Part shown: one piece after another, positions 36,259 to 45,504 of the stretch
How positions within the stretch are numbered: position 1 is the stretch's first letter
How the letters are laid out: each line of letters starts with the position of its first letter
Assembly: GCF_900582625.1 (NCBI RefSeq)
Contig: NZ_UTIQ01000241.1
Location: forward strand, 434,001 to 498,000
DNA length: 64,000 nucleotides
Direction: 5' to 3'
Source of the DNA: Pseudomonas viridiflava
GTDB taxonomy: Bacteria; Pseudomonadota; Gammaproteobacteria; Pseudomonadales; Pseudomonadaceae
Translations under genes and position numbers: made by a program
Notes under the pieces: generated by a model
What the model saw: the letters and a program-made list of their open reading frames with translations, nothing else
What the model was told of the DNA's origin: nothing
Databases searched by the model: none

Positions 36259-37167
36259 ATGCTGTCTTTCCTGCCTGCGCCGCTTCGCGGTGTGCTCGCC
36301 ACAATTCTGCTGTTCGCCAACACCCTGATCTGGTGCTGGTTTCTGTTTATTGCCGCGTTGGTGAAGCTGCTGCTGCCGTTCAAGCCGGTGCGCACGGTGT
36401 GCAATTGGGTATTGAACTGGGCGGCCGAAGCCTGGATTGCCTGCAACAGCGGCTGGATGTGGCTGGTGCAAAAAACCGAGTGGAACCTCAAAGGACGGGA
36501 GCAGTTCAAGTACGACGGCTGGTACCTGGTGACCAGTAACCACCAGAGCTGGGTCGACATTCTGGTGCTGCAACACACCCTCAACCGTCGCCTGCCGTTT
36601 TTCAAATTCTTCCTCAAGCAGGAACTGATCTGGGTGCCGGTGATTGGCTTGTGCTGGTGGGCGTTGGATTTCCCGTTTATGAAGCGCTACACCAAGGCCT
36701 ACCTGGAAAAGCACCCGGAAAAGAAAGGCCAGGACACGGCCGCCACCCGCCGCGCCTGCGAAAAATTCCAGCATGTGCCGGTCGCTGTTTTCAACTTTCT
36801 GGAAGGCACGCGCTTTACCCAAGCCAAGCACGACCAGCAAGCCTCACCCTTCCGCTACCTGCTCAAACCCAAAGCCGGCGGCATCGCGTTTGTGCTTGAT
36901 GCCATGGGCAAGCAGCTGAAATCGATGGTCAACATCACCATCCACTACCCCGAAGGCAACCCGAGCTTCTGGTCATTCCTGTGCGGCGAAGTGCCCAAGG
37001 TAGTGGTGCGTTATCACACCCTGGAAATCCCCAAAGAGTTTCTCGGCAAGGATTACAACAGCGATGAAACCTACCGCCTCGGCTTTCAGCAGTGGGTGAA
37101 CAAATTGTGGGAAGAGAAGGATGCGGAGTTGGGGCGGCTGCATGAAGAGTTTCCGCCGAAGGGTTAG
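36259..37167 (+). CDS. PlsC-type 1-acyl-sn-glycerol-3-phosphate acyltransferase (YihG-like)
   Basis: The product has 302 residues. A hydrophobic N-terminal helix (about 10-40) is followed by the catalytic HX4D motif NHQSWVD and the FLEGTRFT motif, both diagnostic of lysophospholipid acyltransferases. The large form with FPFMKRYT is the YihG/PlsC2 type. It should esterify sn-2 of lysophosphatidate at the inner membrane. It follows pta and ends close to the EAL-protein gene. Confidence 0.89.
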   Translation: MLSFLPAPLRGVLATILLFANTLIWCWFLFIAALVKLLLPFKPVRTVCNWVLNWAAEAWIACNSGWMWLVQKTEWNLKGREQFKYDGWYLVTSNHQSWVDILVLQHTLNRRLPFFKFFLKQELIWVPVIGLCWWALDFPFMKRYTKAYLEKHPEKKGQDTAATRRACEKFQHVPVAVFNFLEGTRFTQAKHDQQASPFRYLLKPKAGGIAFVLDAMGKQLKSMVNITIHYPEGNPSFWSFLCGEVPKVVVRYHTLEIPKEFLGKDYNSDETYRLGFQQWVNKLWEEKDAELGRLHEEFPPKG

Positions 37168-37202
37168 TGAGCGTGTCTCCCCTTCGCACTCCCAACAGTC
37201 AG

Positions 37203-37230
37203 TCCCCTCTCCCGCTCGCGGGAGAGGGGA
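37203..37230. repeat. Short inverted repeat CCCCTCTCCCG / CGGGAGAGGGG
   Basis: A near-perfect hairpin of the same sequence as the inner arms of the elements at 8364 and 48132, without a T run. It lies between convergent genes. Confidence 0.7.
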
Positions 37231-37238
37231 GCAAAGCG

Positions 37239-39371
37239 TCACTTCTTGCGATAAACATCCCAATCAATCTGCGCCGGGAAGTGTGCCGTCTCTGCCACCG
37301 GCAAGCCCTTGGCAACCAGGAAGCCCTGCATGATGTGGCAGCGGTGTTCCAGCAGCCAGTCGCGCTGCTCGATGGTTTCCACCCCTTCGGCGATCACTTC
37401 CAAGCCCAGGTGATGCCCCAAGTCGATGATGGTGCTGACCACCGCCGCGTCTTTGGGCGAGCTGAGCATGTTGGAAATAAACAGCCGATCAATCTTCAGC
37501 GTATCCAGCTCGAAGTGGCGCAAATAGGCGAGCGATGAGTAACCGGTGCCAAAGTCGTCGATGGCGATTTTCACGCCCAGCGCACGCAGCTGGCTGAGCT
37601 GTTCGCGCGTGGTGTCGAGGTCTTGCATCAGCGCGCTTTCGGTCACTTCCACTTCCAGCTGCGCCGGGCACAAGCCCAACTCCGCCAGCACTCGACGCAA
37701 ATCGTCCACCAGTTGCGGCATACCGAACTGCACCGGGCTGACGTTGAGGCTGACCACTACCTGCTCGCCAAACATTGGCCGCCACTCGCAACACTGCTGC
37801 ACGCCGCGTCGGAAGATCCAGTCGCCGAGGCGGTTGATTAAGCGGGTTTCTTCCAGCAGCGGAATAAACACATTCGGCGCAATCGTGCCCGACACAGGGT
37901 GCTCCCAGCGCAGCAGCGCTTCGAAGCCGCGTAGCTTGCCCGTCTCCAGATAGATTTGTGGCTGATACACCAACACAAAATCGTTCTGTTCAATGGCGTT
38001 GCGCAGGCTCTCTTCGAGCATCAAGCGTGAACGTGCGCGGCCGTTCATTTCCGGGGAGAAGAAGCGGTATTGCTGGCGACCAGCACGTTTGGCTTCGTAC
38101 ATGGCCATGTCGGCGGCGCGCATCAAGCCATCCACGCTGCGCCCGCATTCAGGGAAACTGGCGATGCCGATGCTCGCGCCGAGCGTCACGTCCATGCCGT
38201 CGACACGGTGGCGCACCGACACCAGTTCGATCAGTTTCTCGGCGATACGCGCGGCATCTTCCGGGTGTTCCAAACCGTCGAGCAAGGCGGTGAATTCGTC
38301 GCCGCCCATGCGCGCCAGCACGTCGTATGGCCGCAGGCTTGAGCGCAGCAAATCGCCCACCTGGCGCAGCACTTGGTCGCCGGCCGCGTGGCCGAGCGAG
38401 TCGTTGATGCGTTTGAAGCCGTCAAGGTCCAGATACAGAATCGCCATGCGTTTGCCGCTGCGATCCAGCCGCGCCAGGCTCGATTCCAGAGCCTGGTGAA
38501 AACCGCGACGGTTGAGCAAACCGGTCAGCGCGTCGGTCGCTGCTTGCGACTCCAACTGCGCGTAGAGGTTGCGCACCACGGACATATCCAACGCCAGAAT
38601 CACCATCGAACGCTGCAGGCGCGGCAGCGGTGAACTGGACAGCGCCACCGGCAACATCTGCCCGCTCACGGCGCGCAAGCTGGCGTCGTGCAGGCGATAC
38701 GCTTCGCCGCGCAACCAATGCTTGTAGAACTCCGAATCTTTCCAGGCGGTGGGCAGGCCGGACGTCACTAGGTAATCGAGCAGCGGCGTGCCCTCAATGC
38801 CCGCGACCGTGCCGTTGAGCATGCGCGCCATGGCCGGATTAACGAAGTTGATGTTGCCCTCCTCGTTCACCACCACGATGCCCTCGGCAGCGTTTTCCAG
38901 CACCGAGGCATTAAAGGCGCGGGCGCTGTCGAGCTGCTTGGACAGCACCTGCAAGTCGTGGCGGTTGCGCTCGTGCTCCAGCAGCACATTAATTTTGTGC
39001 CGCAGTACTTGCGGGTCGAAGGGTTTGAGAATGAAGTCCACCGCGCCGGTGGCATAGCCACGCAGCACCGAGTCTTCAGTGTGGGCAATGGCCGATAGAA
39101 AAATGATGGGCGTGTAACGGGTGCTTGGGTTGCCGCGCATCAAGCGCGCCACTTCAAAACCGTCCATGTGCGGCATCTGCACGTCCAGCAGCACCAGCCC
39201 CACATCGTTGTCGAGCAGGCATTGCAACGCTGCCTCGCCCGAATTGACCGTGCGGACTTCCCACGGGCTGTCGCCCAGCAAGGCTTCCATGGCCACCAGG
39301 TTTTCCTCGCGGTCATCGACCACCAGCAAGATCTGCTCGCTGGACTGCGGTTTAAGCTGCGCCTGAGCCAT
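37239..39371 (-). CDS. Response regulator with PAS, GGDEF and EAL domains
   Basis: The product has 710 residues: REC (phospho-acceptor Asp63 in LLDVQMPHMDG; Lys in KPFD), a PAS domain at ~150-265, GGDEF (GGDEF at 356-360 with RPYD inhibitory site at 347-350) and EAL (EAL at 484-486, later DDFGTGYSSL and EGVET). All catalytic motifs are intact, so both c-di-GMP synthesis and cleavage are possible. GGAGGG precedes the start. It overlaps the end of the hybrid kinase gene by 20 bases, so the two are translated together and the kinase is its likely phosphate donor. Confidence 0.93.
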   Translation of the reverse strand: MAQAQLKPQSSEQILLVVDDREENLVAMEALLGDSPWEVRTVNSGEAALQCLLDNDVGLVLLDVQMPHMDGFEVARLMRGNPSTRYTPIIFLSAIAHTEDSVLRGYATGAVDFILKPFDPQVLRHKINVLLEHERNRHDLQVLSKQLDSARAFNASVLENAAEGIVVVNEEGNINFVNPAMARMLNGTVAGIEGTPLLDYLVTSGLPTAWKDSEFYKHWLRGEAYRLHDASLRAVSGQMLPVALSSSPLPRLQRSMVILALDMSVVRNLYAQLESQAATDALTGLLNRRGFHQALESSLARLDRSGKRMAILYLDLDGFKRINDSLGHAAGDQVLRQVGDLLRSSLRPYDVLARMGGDEFTALLDGLEHPEDAARIAEKLIELVSVRHRVDGMDVTLGASIGIASFPECGRSVDGLMRAADMAMYEAKRAGRQQYRFFSPEMNGRARSRLMLEESLRNAIEQNDFVLVYQPQIYLETGKLRGFEALLRWEHPVSGTIAPNVFIPLLEETRLINRLGDWIFRRGVQQCCEWRPMFGEQVVVSLNVSPVQFGMPQLVDDLRRVLAELGLCPAQLEVEVTESALMQDLDTTREQLSQLRALGVKIAIDDFGTGYSSLAYLRHFELDTLKIDRLFISNMLSSPKDAAVVSTIIDLGHHLGLEVIAEGVETIEQRDWLLEHRCHIMQGFLVAKGLPVAETAHFPAQIDWDVYRKK

Positions 39372-42300
39372 TACGTCCCTCCGAATTCGCCAGCCAGCGT
39401 TGCAGCAGGGCCATCAGGTCCTGGCGCGCCACTGGCTTGGCTAGGTAGTCATCCGTGCCCGCGGCTAAACACTTTTCGCGGTCGCCCTTCATCGCATGGG
39501 CCGTCAGAGCAATGATCGGCACCGTGCAGCCTTTCTCCTGCTTCAGCAGACGAGTGGCGGTGTAGCCATCCATGTTGGGCATCGCCATGTCCATCAGAAT
39601 CAGGTCAAACGCTTGTTCCGCAAATGCGGCCAGCGCCTCGAAGCCATCTCGGGCCGTACTGACTTCCAACCCCAGCTCATCCAGCAAGGCGCTCATCGCA
39701 TAAATGTTGCGCACATCATCGTCTACCAACAGCACCCGCTGGCCTTGCAGCGGGTTGATTTCCGGCACCACAACCTCAGGCTGTGGCTCACGCACACTGG
39801 ACAAAAATCCTTGCACCGCCAGGCTCAGCGCTTGCAGATCCTGACCATTTTTTTGCACCACCACCGCCGAATAACGACGCAGGCGTTGCAGGCTTTGCTG
39901 GGTCACATCCACGCCGGTGTTCACGACCACCCGTGTATTGCTGAGAGGACGCTGGCGCGACATGAGTTCAATCAAATCAAAACCGTCCTGGTCGGGTAGA
40001 TCCAGGTCAACCACCACCGCCGCAAACTCGTCTTCCTGATAGGCATCACGCGCCTGCGCCGCGGTCTCCACTGCCGTCACTGAAAAGCCAAGGTGGCTGA
40101 GGTGCTCGCGGTAGTACTCGCGTTCCGGCGCGACGTCCTCTACCAACAATAGGCGGTTATGTTCGTCGTGCTCGTGACGAGCCAAATCTGTGAAGACTTT
40201 CTCGAGATCGGCGCGGGCGATAGGCTTGACCAAGTAGCGCGTGCCGGTGTCGTGCCAGTCGTCCGGCTGCGGCACGCAGGAGATGATGTGCACCGGCAAA
40301 CCCCGATGCTGCGGGCTCGCACGCAAGCTGCGGTAAATCTGCCAGCCGCTGATATCTGGCAACAGGATGTCGAGAATCACAGCGGCAAATTGCTCGCGTT
40401 CCAACAGGCCGAGCGCTTGAGCACCGCTACGGCAATGCACGCAGGCAAATCCATGGGCCTGCGCCTCGTCAGCGATCAGGTTGGCGAAATCCTGGTCGTC
40501 CTCGACCACCAGCAACGCCGGGCCTTGCCCTACCCGGGTAGGCGCCACGGCGCTGACTTGCGGTAACCCGGCCGTGCCTTGCACCACCGTGACCGGCAGT
40601 TGCACGGTGAACACGGAGCCTTGGCCCGGTGCGCTGTCCAACTGCACGGTGCCTTCCAGCACCTCAACCAGTTGCCGGGTAATCGCCAGGCCCAAACCGG
40701 TGCCGCCAAACGCCCGGCTGGTAGAGCCGTCTATTTGCTGGAAAGCTTGGAACACGCGCTGATGCTGGTCGGCAGCAATGCCGATACCGGTGTCGCGCAC
40801 CACGATCTTGAGCATTTCGCGGCCGTCATCCGCAGGGGCGCAACCGACGCTCACTTGCACCTCGCCGCGCTCGGTAAATTTCAACGCGTTGGAAAGCAGG
40901 TTGCGCAAAATTTGTTGCAGGCGACCACGGTCGCTGTACACCACCCGTGGAACCTGGGGGTCGACGCGCGTGATCAGGCGCAAGCCCTTGAGTTCCGCCA
41001 TGGGGCGCAAGCTGGCGTCTAGCTCCTGCATCAGGTCGTGAACATTCATGTTCTCCATCTTCAACTGCACGCGCCCGGCTTCGATGCGAGCCAGGTCGAG
41101 CACGTCGTTAATCAACTGCAACAGGTCGCGGCCGGCGCGGTGAATGATGTCGGAGTGCTTGACCTGCTTGTCGTTGAGGTTGCCGCCGCCGTTCTGCTTG
41201 AGCTGTTCGCTGAGGATCAGGATGCTGTTGAGCGGCGTACGCAGCTCATGGGACATGTTGGCCAGGAACTCGGACTTATAGCGGTTGGCCAAGGCCAATT
41301 GTTCGGCCTGCTCACGCAAGCGCGCCTCGGCGGCTTTGCGTTCGCTGATGTCGATGATTACTGCCTGCACCAGCACGTCTTCGCCGCTGCGCAACGGCGA
41401 CAGGCCAACTTCCAGCGGAATCAACTCGCCATCCCGATGCCGGCCGAACAGCTCGCGGTTGTTGCCCATTTGCCGAGGCTCGGGTGAACGCAAGTAGCTC
41501 TGACGCAAGTTAACGTGCAATTCCTGCAACGACTCGGGCAGCAGCTTTTCCACCGGCTGGCCCAGCAGGTCTGCGCGTGGGTAGCCAAACAGCTGCTCGG
41601 TCTGCCGATTGGCCATGGCGATACGCCCTTGGCTGTCGACCAGCACAATGGCGTTGGGCGACGCCTCGACCACCAAACGGAAGCGTTCCTCGGCAGCCTT
41701 GCGCGCGCTGATGTCGATGATCACCGCCTGCACTAGCACATCAGCCCCGCTGCGCAGCGGCGAAAGGCCGACCTCTACTGGAATCGAGTGACCATCTTTG
41801 TGCTGGCCAAATAGATCGCGGTTGCCACCCATTTGCCGGGGTTCCGGGGCTTTCTGGAATTCACGGCGCATTCCGACATGGGCGTGGCGTAGCGATTCGG
41901 GCAGCAGTTTTTCCACCGCTGCGCCAACCAGTTCATCGCGCGGATAGCCGAACATCAGCTCGGCCTGCTGGTTGACCATGGCAATGCGGCCGTTGCTGTC
42001 GACCAACACAATGGCGTTGGGCGACGCCTCGACCACCAGGCGAAACCGCTCTTCACGCTCGCGTAATCCGGCACTCATGATTTCGCTATTGGCCAGCGCT
42101 CGCTCGCGCAGCAACAGATAGCCGCCCACCATCAGCCCCAGCAGCACCGACGACAACAGCCCAACCCACAGGTTGAATTGCAACCGTGGGTTTTCCATCC
42201 GTCGCTCGTACTCAGCGGTGCTACTGACCGTAACCTGCCACTCGCGCCCAAACACAGAGAGGCGGCGGGTCAACTGAAAGGCCGCACTGCCTAGGTAACC

Positions 42301-43110
42301 GCCCTGAAGCAGTGCGCCGCCGTCATCGGCGTTGTCGGCCAGCTCAATCTGAAAAAGCTCGGCACGACTGCCCAAAATACCTTCAAGCAGGTCATGCATC
42401 CGAAACGAGCCCGTGACCGCCCCCAGGAAGGCTTGCTGGCGTTCTTCCGGGCTAGTGACCGGCGCGGTGTTGGCGTACACGGGCATGTACAACACAGCAC
42501 CGATTTGAGGGTCTTGATCAGTTTCGGATTTGAGCCGGAGCGGCGCGGAAAGCACCGCTTCGCCCGTGCGGCGCGCCTGAAATACCGCCTTGCGGCGTAC
42601 ATCCTCTGACAGCACGTCGAAACCCAGGCCGCGGCGGTTACGCCAGTCGAGCGGGCTGATGTAGTCGGCAATCAGATATTCATCGCGCTCGCCGGGAGGA
42701 AAAATACGGAAATCTTTTCGTCCATCGGCCCGCTCCCCTTCGAGAAACGCCGACAGTTCGGCAGCGGGCACGTAGCGGGCCCAGGCAACGGCTTGAATAC
42801 CGGGATAACGGTCTTGGAGTTGCAACTGGTCGGTGGCGCGCATCCATTCTTCGGCGCTAACCGCATCGCTGCCAGCCAGTAACCCGGCCATGCCGCGCAG
42901 CACCATTTCGTACGCATGCATGCGTTCAAGAATGCTTTGCTGCACATCGTCCACAGCAATGCTGAAGCGCTGTTCCTGCTCGCGTCGGTTGTTGGTCTGC
43001 AGCTCTTGCCACTGCCACACCACCAGCGCGCCCAGCCCCGCCATGAGTCCAAGCGCTACCAAAAAAGGCAGCCAGGGGCGGCGCGAATGTAACCCGGGGT
43101 TTTCGTCCAT
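39352..43110 (-). CDS. CHASE-domain hybrid sensor kinase with three receivers
   Basis: The product has 1252 residues: TM helix (~15-33), periplasmic CHASE domain, second TM (~308-333), two nearly identical PAS domains (residues ~352-473 and ~474-594), HisKA with His621 in MSHELRTPLN, an HATPase domain, then three receivers with Asp914, Asp1035 and Asp1174. CHASE domains bind small extracellular ligands, such as cytokinin-like or peptide signals. The second receiver has a VQKNG loop and looks less canonical at the switch lysine. AGGAG precedes the ATG. It is co-transcribed with the REC-GGDEF-EAL gene. Confidence 0.93.
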   Translation of the reverse strand: MDENPGLHSRRPWLPFLVALGLMAGLGALVVWQWQELQTNNRREQEQRFSIAVDDVQQSILERMHAYEMVLRGMAGLLAGSDAVSAEEWMRATDQLQLQDRYPGIQAVAWARYVPAAELSAFLEGERADGRKDFRIFPPGERDEYLIADYISPLDWRNRRGLGFDVLSEDVRRKAVFQARRTGEAVLSAPLRLKSETDQDPQIGAVLYMPVYANTAPVTSPEERQQAFLGAVTGSFRMHDLLEGILGSRAELFQIELADNADDGGALLQGGYLGSAAFQLTRRLSVFGREWQVTVSSTAEYERRMENPRLQFNLWVGLLSSVLLGLMVGGYLLLRERALANSEIMSAGLREREERFRLVVEASPNAIVLVDSNGRIAMVNQQAELMFGYPRDELVGAAVEKLLPESLRHAHVGMRREFQKAPEPRQMGGNRDLFGQHKDGHSIPVEVGLSPLRSGADVLVQAVIIDISARKAAEERFRLVVEASPNAIVLVDSQGRIAMANRQTEQLFGYPRADLLGQPVEKLLPESLQELHVNLRQSYLRSPEPRQMGNNRELFGRHRDGELIPLEVGLSPLRSGEDVLVQAVIIDISERKAAEARLREQAEQLALANRYKSEFLANMSHELRTPLNSILILSEQLKQNGGGNLNDKQVKHSDIIHRAGRDLLQLINDVLDLARIEAGRVQLKMENMNVHDLMQELDASLRPMAELKGLRLITRVDPQVPRVVYSDRGRLQQILRNLLSNALKFTERGEVQVSVGCAPADDGREMLKIVVRDTGIGIAADQHQRVFQAFQQIDGSTSRAFGGTGLGLAITRQLVEVLEGTVQLDSAPGQGSVFTVQLPVTVVQGTAGLPQVSAVAPTRVGQGPALLVVEDDQDFANLIADEAQAHGFACVHCRSGAQALGLLEREQFAAVILDILLPDISGWQIYRSLRASPQHRGLPVHIISCVPQPDDWHDTGTRYLVKPIARADLEKVFTDLARHEHDEHNRLLLVEDVAPEREYYREHLSHLGFSVTAVETAAQARDAYQEDEFAAVVVDLDLPDQDGFDLIELMSRQRPLSNTRVVVNTGVDVTQQSLQRLRRYSAVVVQKNGQDLQALSLAVQGFLSSVREPQPEVVVPEINPLQGQRVLLVDDDVRNIYAMSALLDELGLEVSTARDGFEALAAFAEQAFDLILMDMAMPNMDGYTATRLLKQEKGCTVPIIALTAHAMKGDREKCLAAGTDDYLAKPVARQDLMALLQRWLANSEGRNGSGAA

Positions 43111-43342
43111 GTAAGCTCCTGATCCTTCGCCAGCGTCCCTACCCCTTGGTAAAGCGACCTGGCTACCAATGGTCCAATCGGGCCATTGGGCTGAAGTCTA
43201 GTCAGGAATTTCGAGCGCGGCGCTTTGCCACTAAAAGATCAGCGAGCGGATACGAGGCAATCGCAAAGGTATGTTCGACTACATCTGTATCGGCCATGAA
43301 GCTCGGCGCTTTTTGCCTTCGCGTGGACAGCTCAAGCGCGCA

Positions 43343-43368
43343 CAAAAAGGCCTCCACGTGGGAGGCCT
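43343..43368 (-). terminator. Terminator of the OmpA-like gene
   Basis: On the minus strand AGGCCTCC / GGAGGCCT, CACGT loop, then TTTTTG, right after the stop. Confidence 0.82.
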
Positions 43369-43386
43369 CGGCTCAGCGCCTAGCGC

Positions 43387-44145
43387 TTATTGCGGATATT
43401 GCTGGTACTGCTGAGGTTGTTGATACGGCTGTTGCTGGTACTGCTGAGGTTGCTGTTGGTATTGCTGAGGCTGCTGCACCGCTTGCGGCAGCGGCTTCAG
43501 GTTGACCTCCACGCGGCGGTTCTGGGCGCGGCCATCGGCCGTGTCGTTGGTGGCAATCGGCTGGTCCGGGCCGTTACCGCGAGTGGACAACCGCGAGCCG
43601 TCTACACCCTGCGAGGTCAGGTAATTGGCCACGCTGGCCGCCCGACGCTGGGACAAGTCCATGTTGTGCTGCCGGCTGCCGGTGCTGTCGGTGTAGCCCA
43701 CGATTTCAATGGTGTTCTGGTTGTACTGCTTGAAGGAGCTGGCGAGGTTGTTCAGCGGCGTATAGAAGTTGCTGGCGATGTCTGACGAGTCGGTGGCAAA
43801 GGTGATGTTGCCGGGCATGATCAGCTTGATCTGGTCGCCCTCACGCTGCACCTGCACACCGGTGCCTTGCATGCTGCGGCGTAGTTCGGCTTCCTGCTTG
43901 TCGGCGTAATAGCCATAACCCGCGCCCGCTGCGCCGGCCACGGCAGCGCCGATCAGCGCGCCTTTGCCACGGTTGTCATGATTGATCAACGCACCAGCAG
44001 CGGCACCCGCCAGCGCTCCGATACCGCCATATTTCGCGGTGTTGTTGGAGCTTGGGGGTTGATTGTCATACGGATTTTGCGAGGCACAGCCAGCCAACAG
44101 CGCGACGGCAGTAGCGGCAATGATCAGGCGACTGAAGGTAAACAT
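43387..44145 (-). CDS. OmpA-family lipoprotein (YiaD-like) with Gln/Tyr-rich tail
   Basis: The product has 252 residues. The lipoprotein signal ends with LLAGC, then a glycine-zipper segment (GGIGALAGAAAGALINHDNRG) and the OmpA peptidoglycan-binding domain (IEIVGYTDSTGSRQHNMDLS, RGNGPDQPIATN, NRRVEVNL). The last ~35 residues are almost entirely Q, Y and P in tandem QQPQQYQQ units, absent from YiaD itself. It probably ties the outer membrane to peptidoglycan. ATG 44145 follows AGGAG. Confidence 0.88.
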   Translation of the reverse strand: MFTFSRLIIAATAVALLAGCASQNPYDNQPPSSNNTAKYGGIGALAGAAAGALINHDNRGKGALIGAAVAGAAGAGYGYYADKQEAELRRSMQGTGVQVQREGDQIKLIMPGNITFATDSSDIASNFYTPLNNLASSFKQYNQNTIEIVGYTDSTGSRQHNMDLSQRRAASVANYLTSQGVDGSRLSTRGNGPDQPIATNDTADGRAQNRRVEVNLKPLPQAVQQPQQYQQQPQQYQQQPYQQPQQYQQYPQ

Positions 44146-44250
44146 GGGGGGCGTACTCCTAAAACGCGGTCCACCCTGCTGGGCGGACCACCGTTGGAGC
44201 ATAAAGTTAGCTGAAAATTCCGTGGCGCCGAGGGCCTAAGCGAAGCGGCG

Positions 44251-44886
44251 TCAGGCGCGAATGTAAGGGTTCTCGCGCATCTCATCACCGAGGCGTGTAT
44301 CAGGCCCGTGACCGGTCACCACCGTGGCGTCTTCATCCAGCGTATACAGCCGCTGCTTGATCGAGCGCTCAATCGTCGGGTAGTCGCCGCCCCACAAATC
44401 GGTGCGGCCAATGCCCCGGCGAAACAGCGTATCGCCGGCAATCAGCAGCTTGGCCTCAGGAAACCAGAAACTCATCGACCCCGGCGTATGGCCTGGCGTA
44501 TGCAGCGCCACGCCGCAACCACACGCCAGCTCCTCATCGTCACGCAGCCACTGATCCGGCGCCGGCACCGGCGTATACGGCACGCCAAACATGCGGCACT
44601 GCATCTCCAGGTTGTCCCACAGAAAACCGTCCTCCTCGTGCAAGTGCAGCGTGGCACCGGTTTTCTCCTTCATCTGGCCCGAAGCCAGAAAATGATCGAG
44701 ATGGGCGTGGGTATGGATGATGCTCACCACCTTCAGCCCATGGGCCTCCAGCCGCGCCATGATCAGATCCGGATTGCCACCCGGGTCGACGACGATGGCT
44801 TTCTTGGTCACCGGGTCGCCGATGATCGTGCAGTTGCACTGCAACGGGCCGACGGGGAAGGTTTCGCGGATCAGCGTGGGGGTCAT
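44251..44886 (-). CDS. MBL-fold metallo-hydrolase (YcbL / glyoxalase-II-like)
   Basis: The product has 211 residues. The zinc motif HTHAHLDH is at about 58-65, and HTPGHTPGSMSF, LIAGDTLF and TGHGPDT supply the remaining ligands. It has the short-form glyoxalase II/YcbL layout. It hydrolyses a thioester such as S-lactoylglutathione or a related compound. The substrate is not fixed by sequence. It is a single gene, divergent from mqsRA. Confidence 0.9.
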   Translation of the reverse strand: MTPTLIRETFPVGPLQCNCTIIGDPVTKKAIVVDPGGNPDLIMARLEAHGLKVVSIIHTHAHLDHFLASGQMKEKTGATLHLHEEDGFLWDNLEMQCRMFGVPYTPVPAPDQWLRDDEELACGCGVALHTPGHTPGSMSFWFPEAKLLIAGDTLFRRGIGRTDLWGGDYPTIERSIKQRLYTLDEDATVVTGHGPDTRLGDEMRENPYIRA

Positions 44887-45164
44887 GACAGCTCCTTCGA
44901 ATAATCGGTGCCATTCTCGGTTTCGGTTCCGCGCGCTTCAAGAGCTAGTTGAACAACCGACACCCATCGCTCGCGCAGGGCCACGAAGCGCCCAATGAAG
45001 GATGAATGCACCAATACCTGCCGTTAGCTCCCGGTTTAGAGCGCTCGCGAAATTTCCTTCAAACAATGCGGCTCCTTCTCGATTCCCCTTTTCGTGGCTT
45101 CACGCGTTACTGGCCCGCGGCTTTAGAGGCCTCGGCGACACAGAAACGAGTAGGCGACGGATTA
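44887..45164. other. Divergent intergenic region MBL / mqsRA
   Basis: About 280 bases with the MBL promoter and the left part of the mqsR promoter. No coding signal, repeat or RNA gene is apparent. Confidence 0.45.
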
Positions 45165-45199
45165 TTAACCTACTTGCCAAATAACACCAAGAAGGTTAA
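45165..45199 (+). promoter_or_regulatory. Candidate MqsA operator (split palindrome)
   Basis: TTAACCT at 45165-45171 and AGGTTAA at 45193-45199, perfect 7-bp arms separated by 21 bases. E. coli MqsA binds AACCT..AGGTT palindromes with a short spacer; here the arms are far apart. The right arm overlaps the mqsR Shine-Dalgarno region. Confidence 0.55.
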
Positions 45200-45205
45200 T
45201 TTGAA

Positions 45206-45502
45206 ATGGAGAAACGGACTCCCCATTCTTCGCTCGCTCAGGTGAAGTTGTTGGTCTCGCAAGGCAAGGTTCGCACGACGCAGTCGGCTCGAATTGGCGC
45301 CAGCGAATTAGGTTTGGAGTTGAGTGATGTGCTGGCGGTGGTGATGGCACTAAAGGCCAATGAATTTCGAAAAAGCATGACGACGCACGCCGACCACCGT
45401 ATCTGGCAAGACGTCTACTGCCCGAGCACCTGCATGGGTGCTGTGTATTTGAAGCTGACGATTTCCGACGATCTGCTGATCGTCTCGTTCAAGGAGTTAT
45501 GA
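45206..45502 (+). CDS. mqsR: Toxin MqsR (mRNA interferase)
   Basis: The product has 98 residues, the same length as E. coli MqsR. The residues known to be catalytic or essential in E. coli (Lys56, Gln68, Tyr81, Lys96) occur at the same positions here. It should cleave mRNA at GC[U/A] sites. It precedes its antitoxin, the reversed order typical of mqsRA. The only start is the ATG at 45206. The gene appears intact. Confidence 0.93.
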   Translation: MEKRTPHSSLAQVKLLVSQGKVRTTQSARIGASELGLELSDVLAVVMALKANEFRKSMTTHADHRIWQDVYCPSTCMGAVYLKLTISDDLLIVSFKEL

Positions 45503-45504
45503 AC

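Noticed and set aside
37203..37230. Terminator of the PlsC-type gene
   Set aside because: The hairpin lacks a T run on either strand and its sequence equals the inner arms of the repeated elements at 8364 and 48132, so a repeat explains it better.
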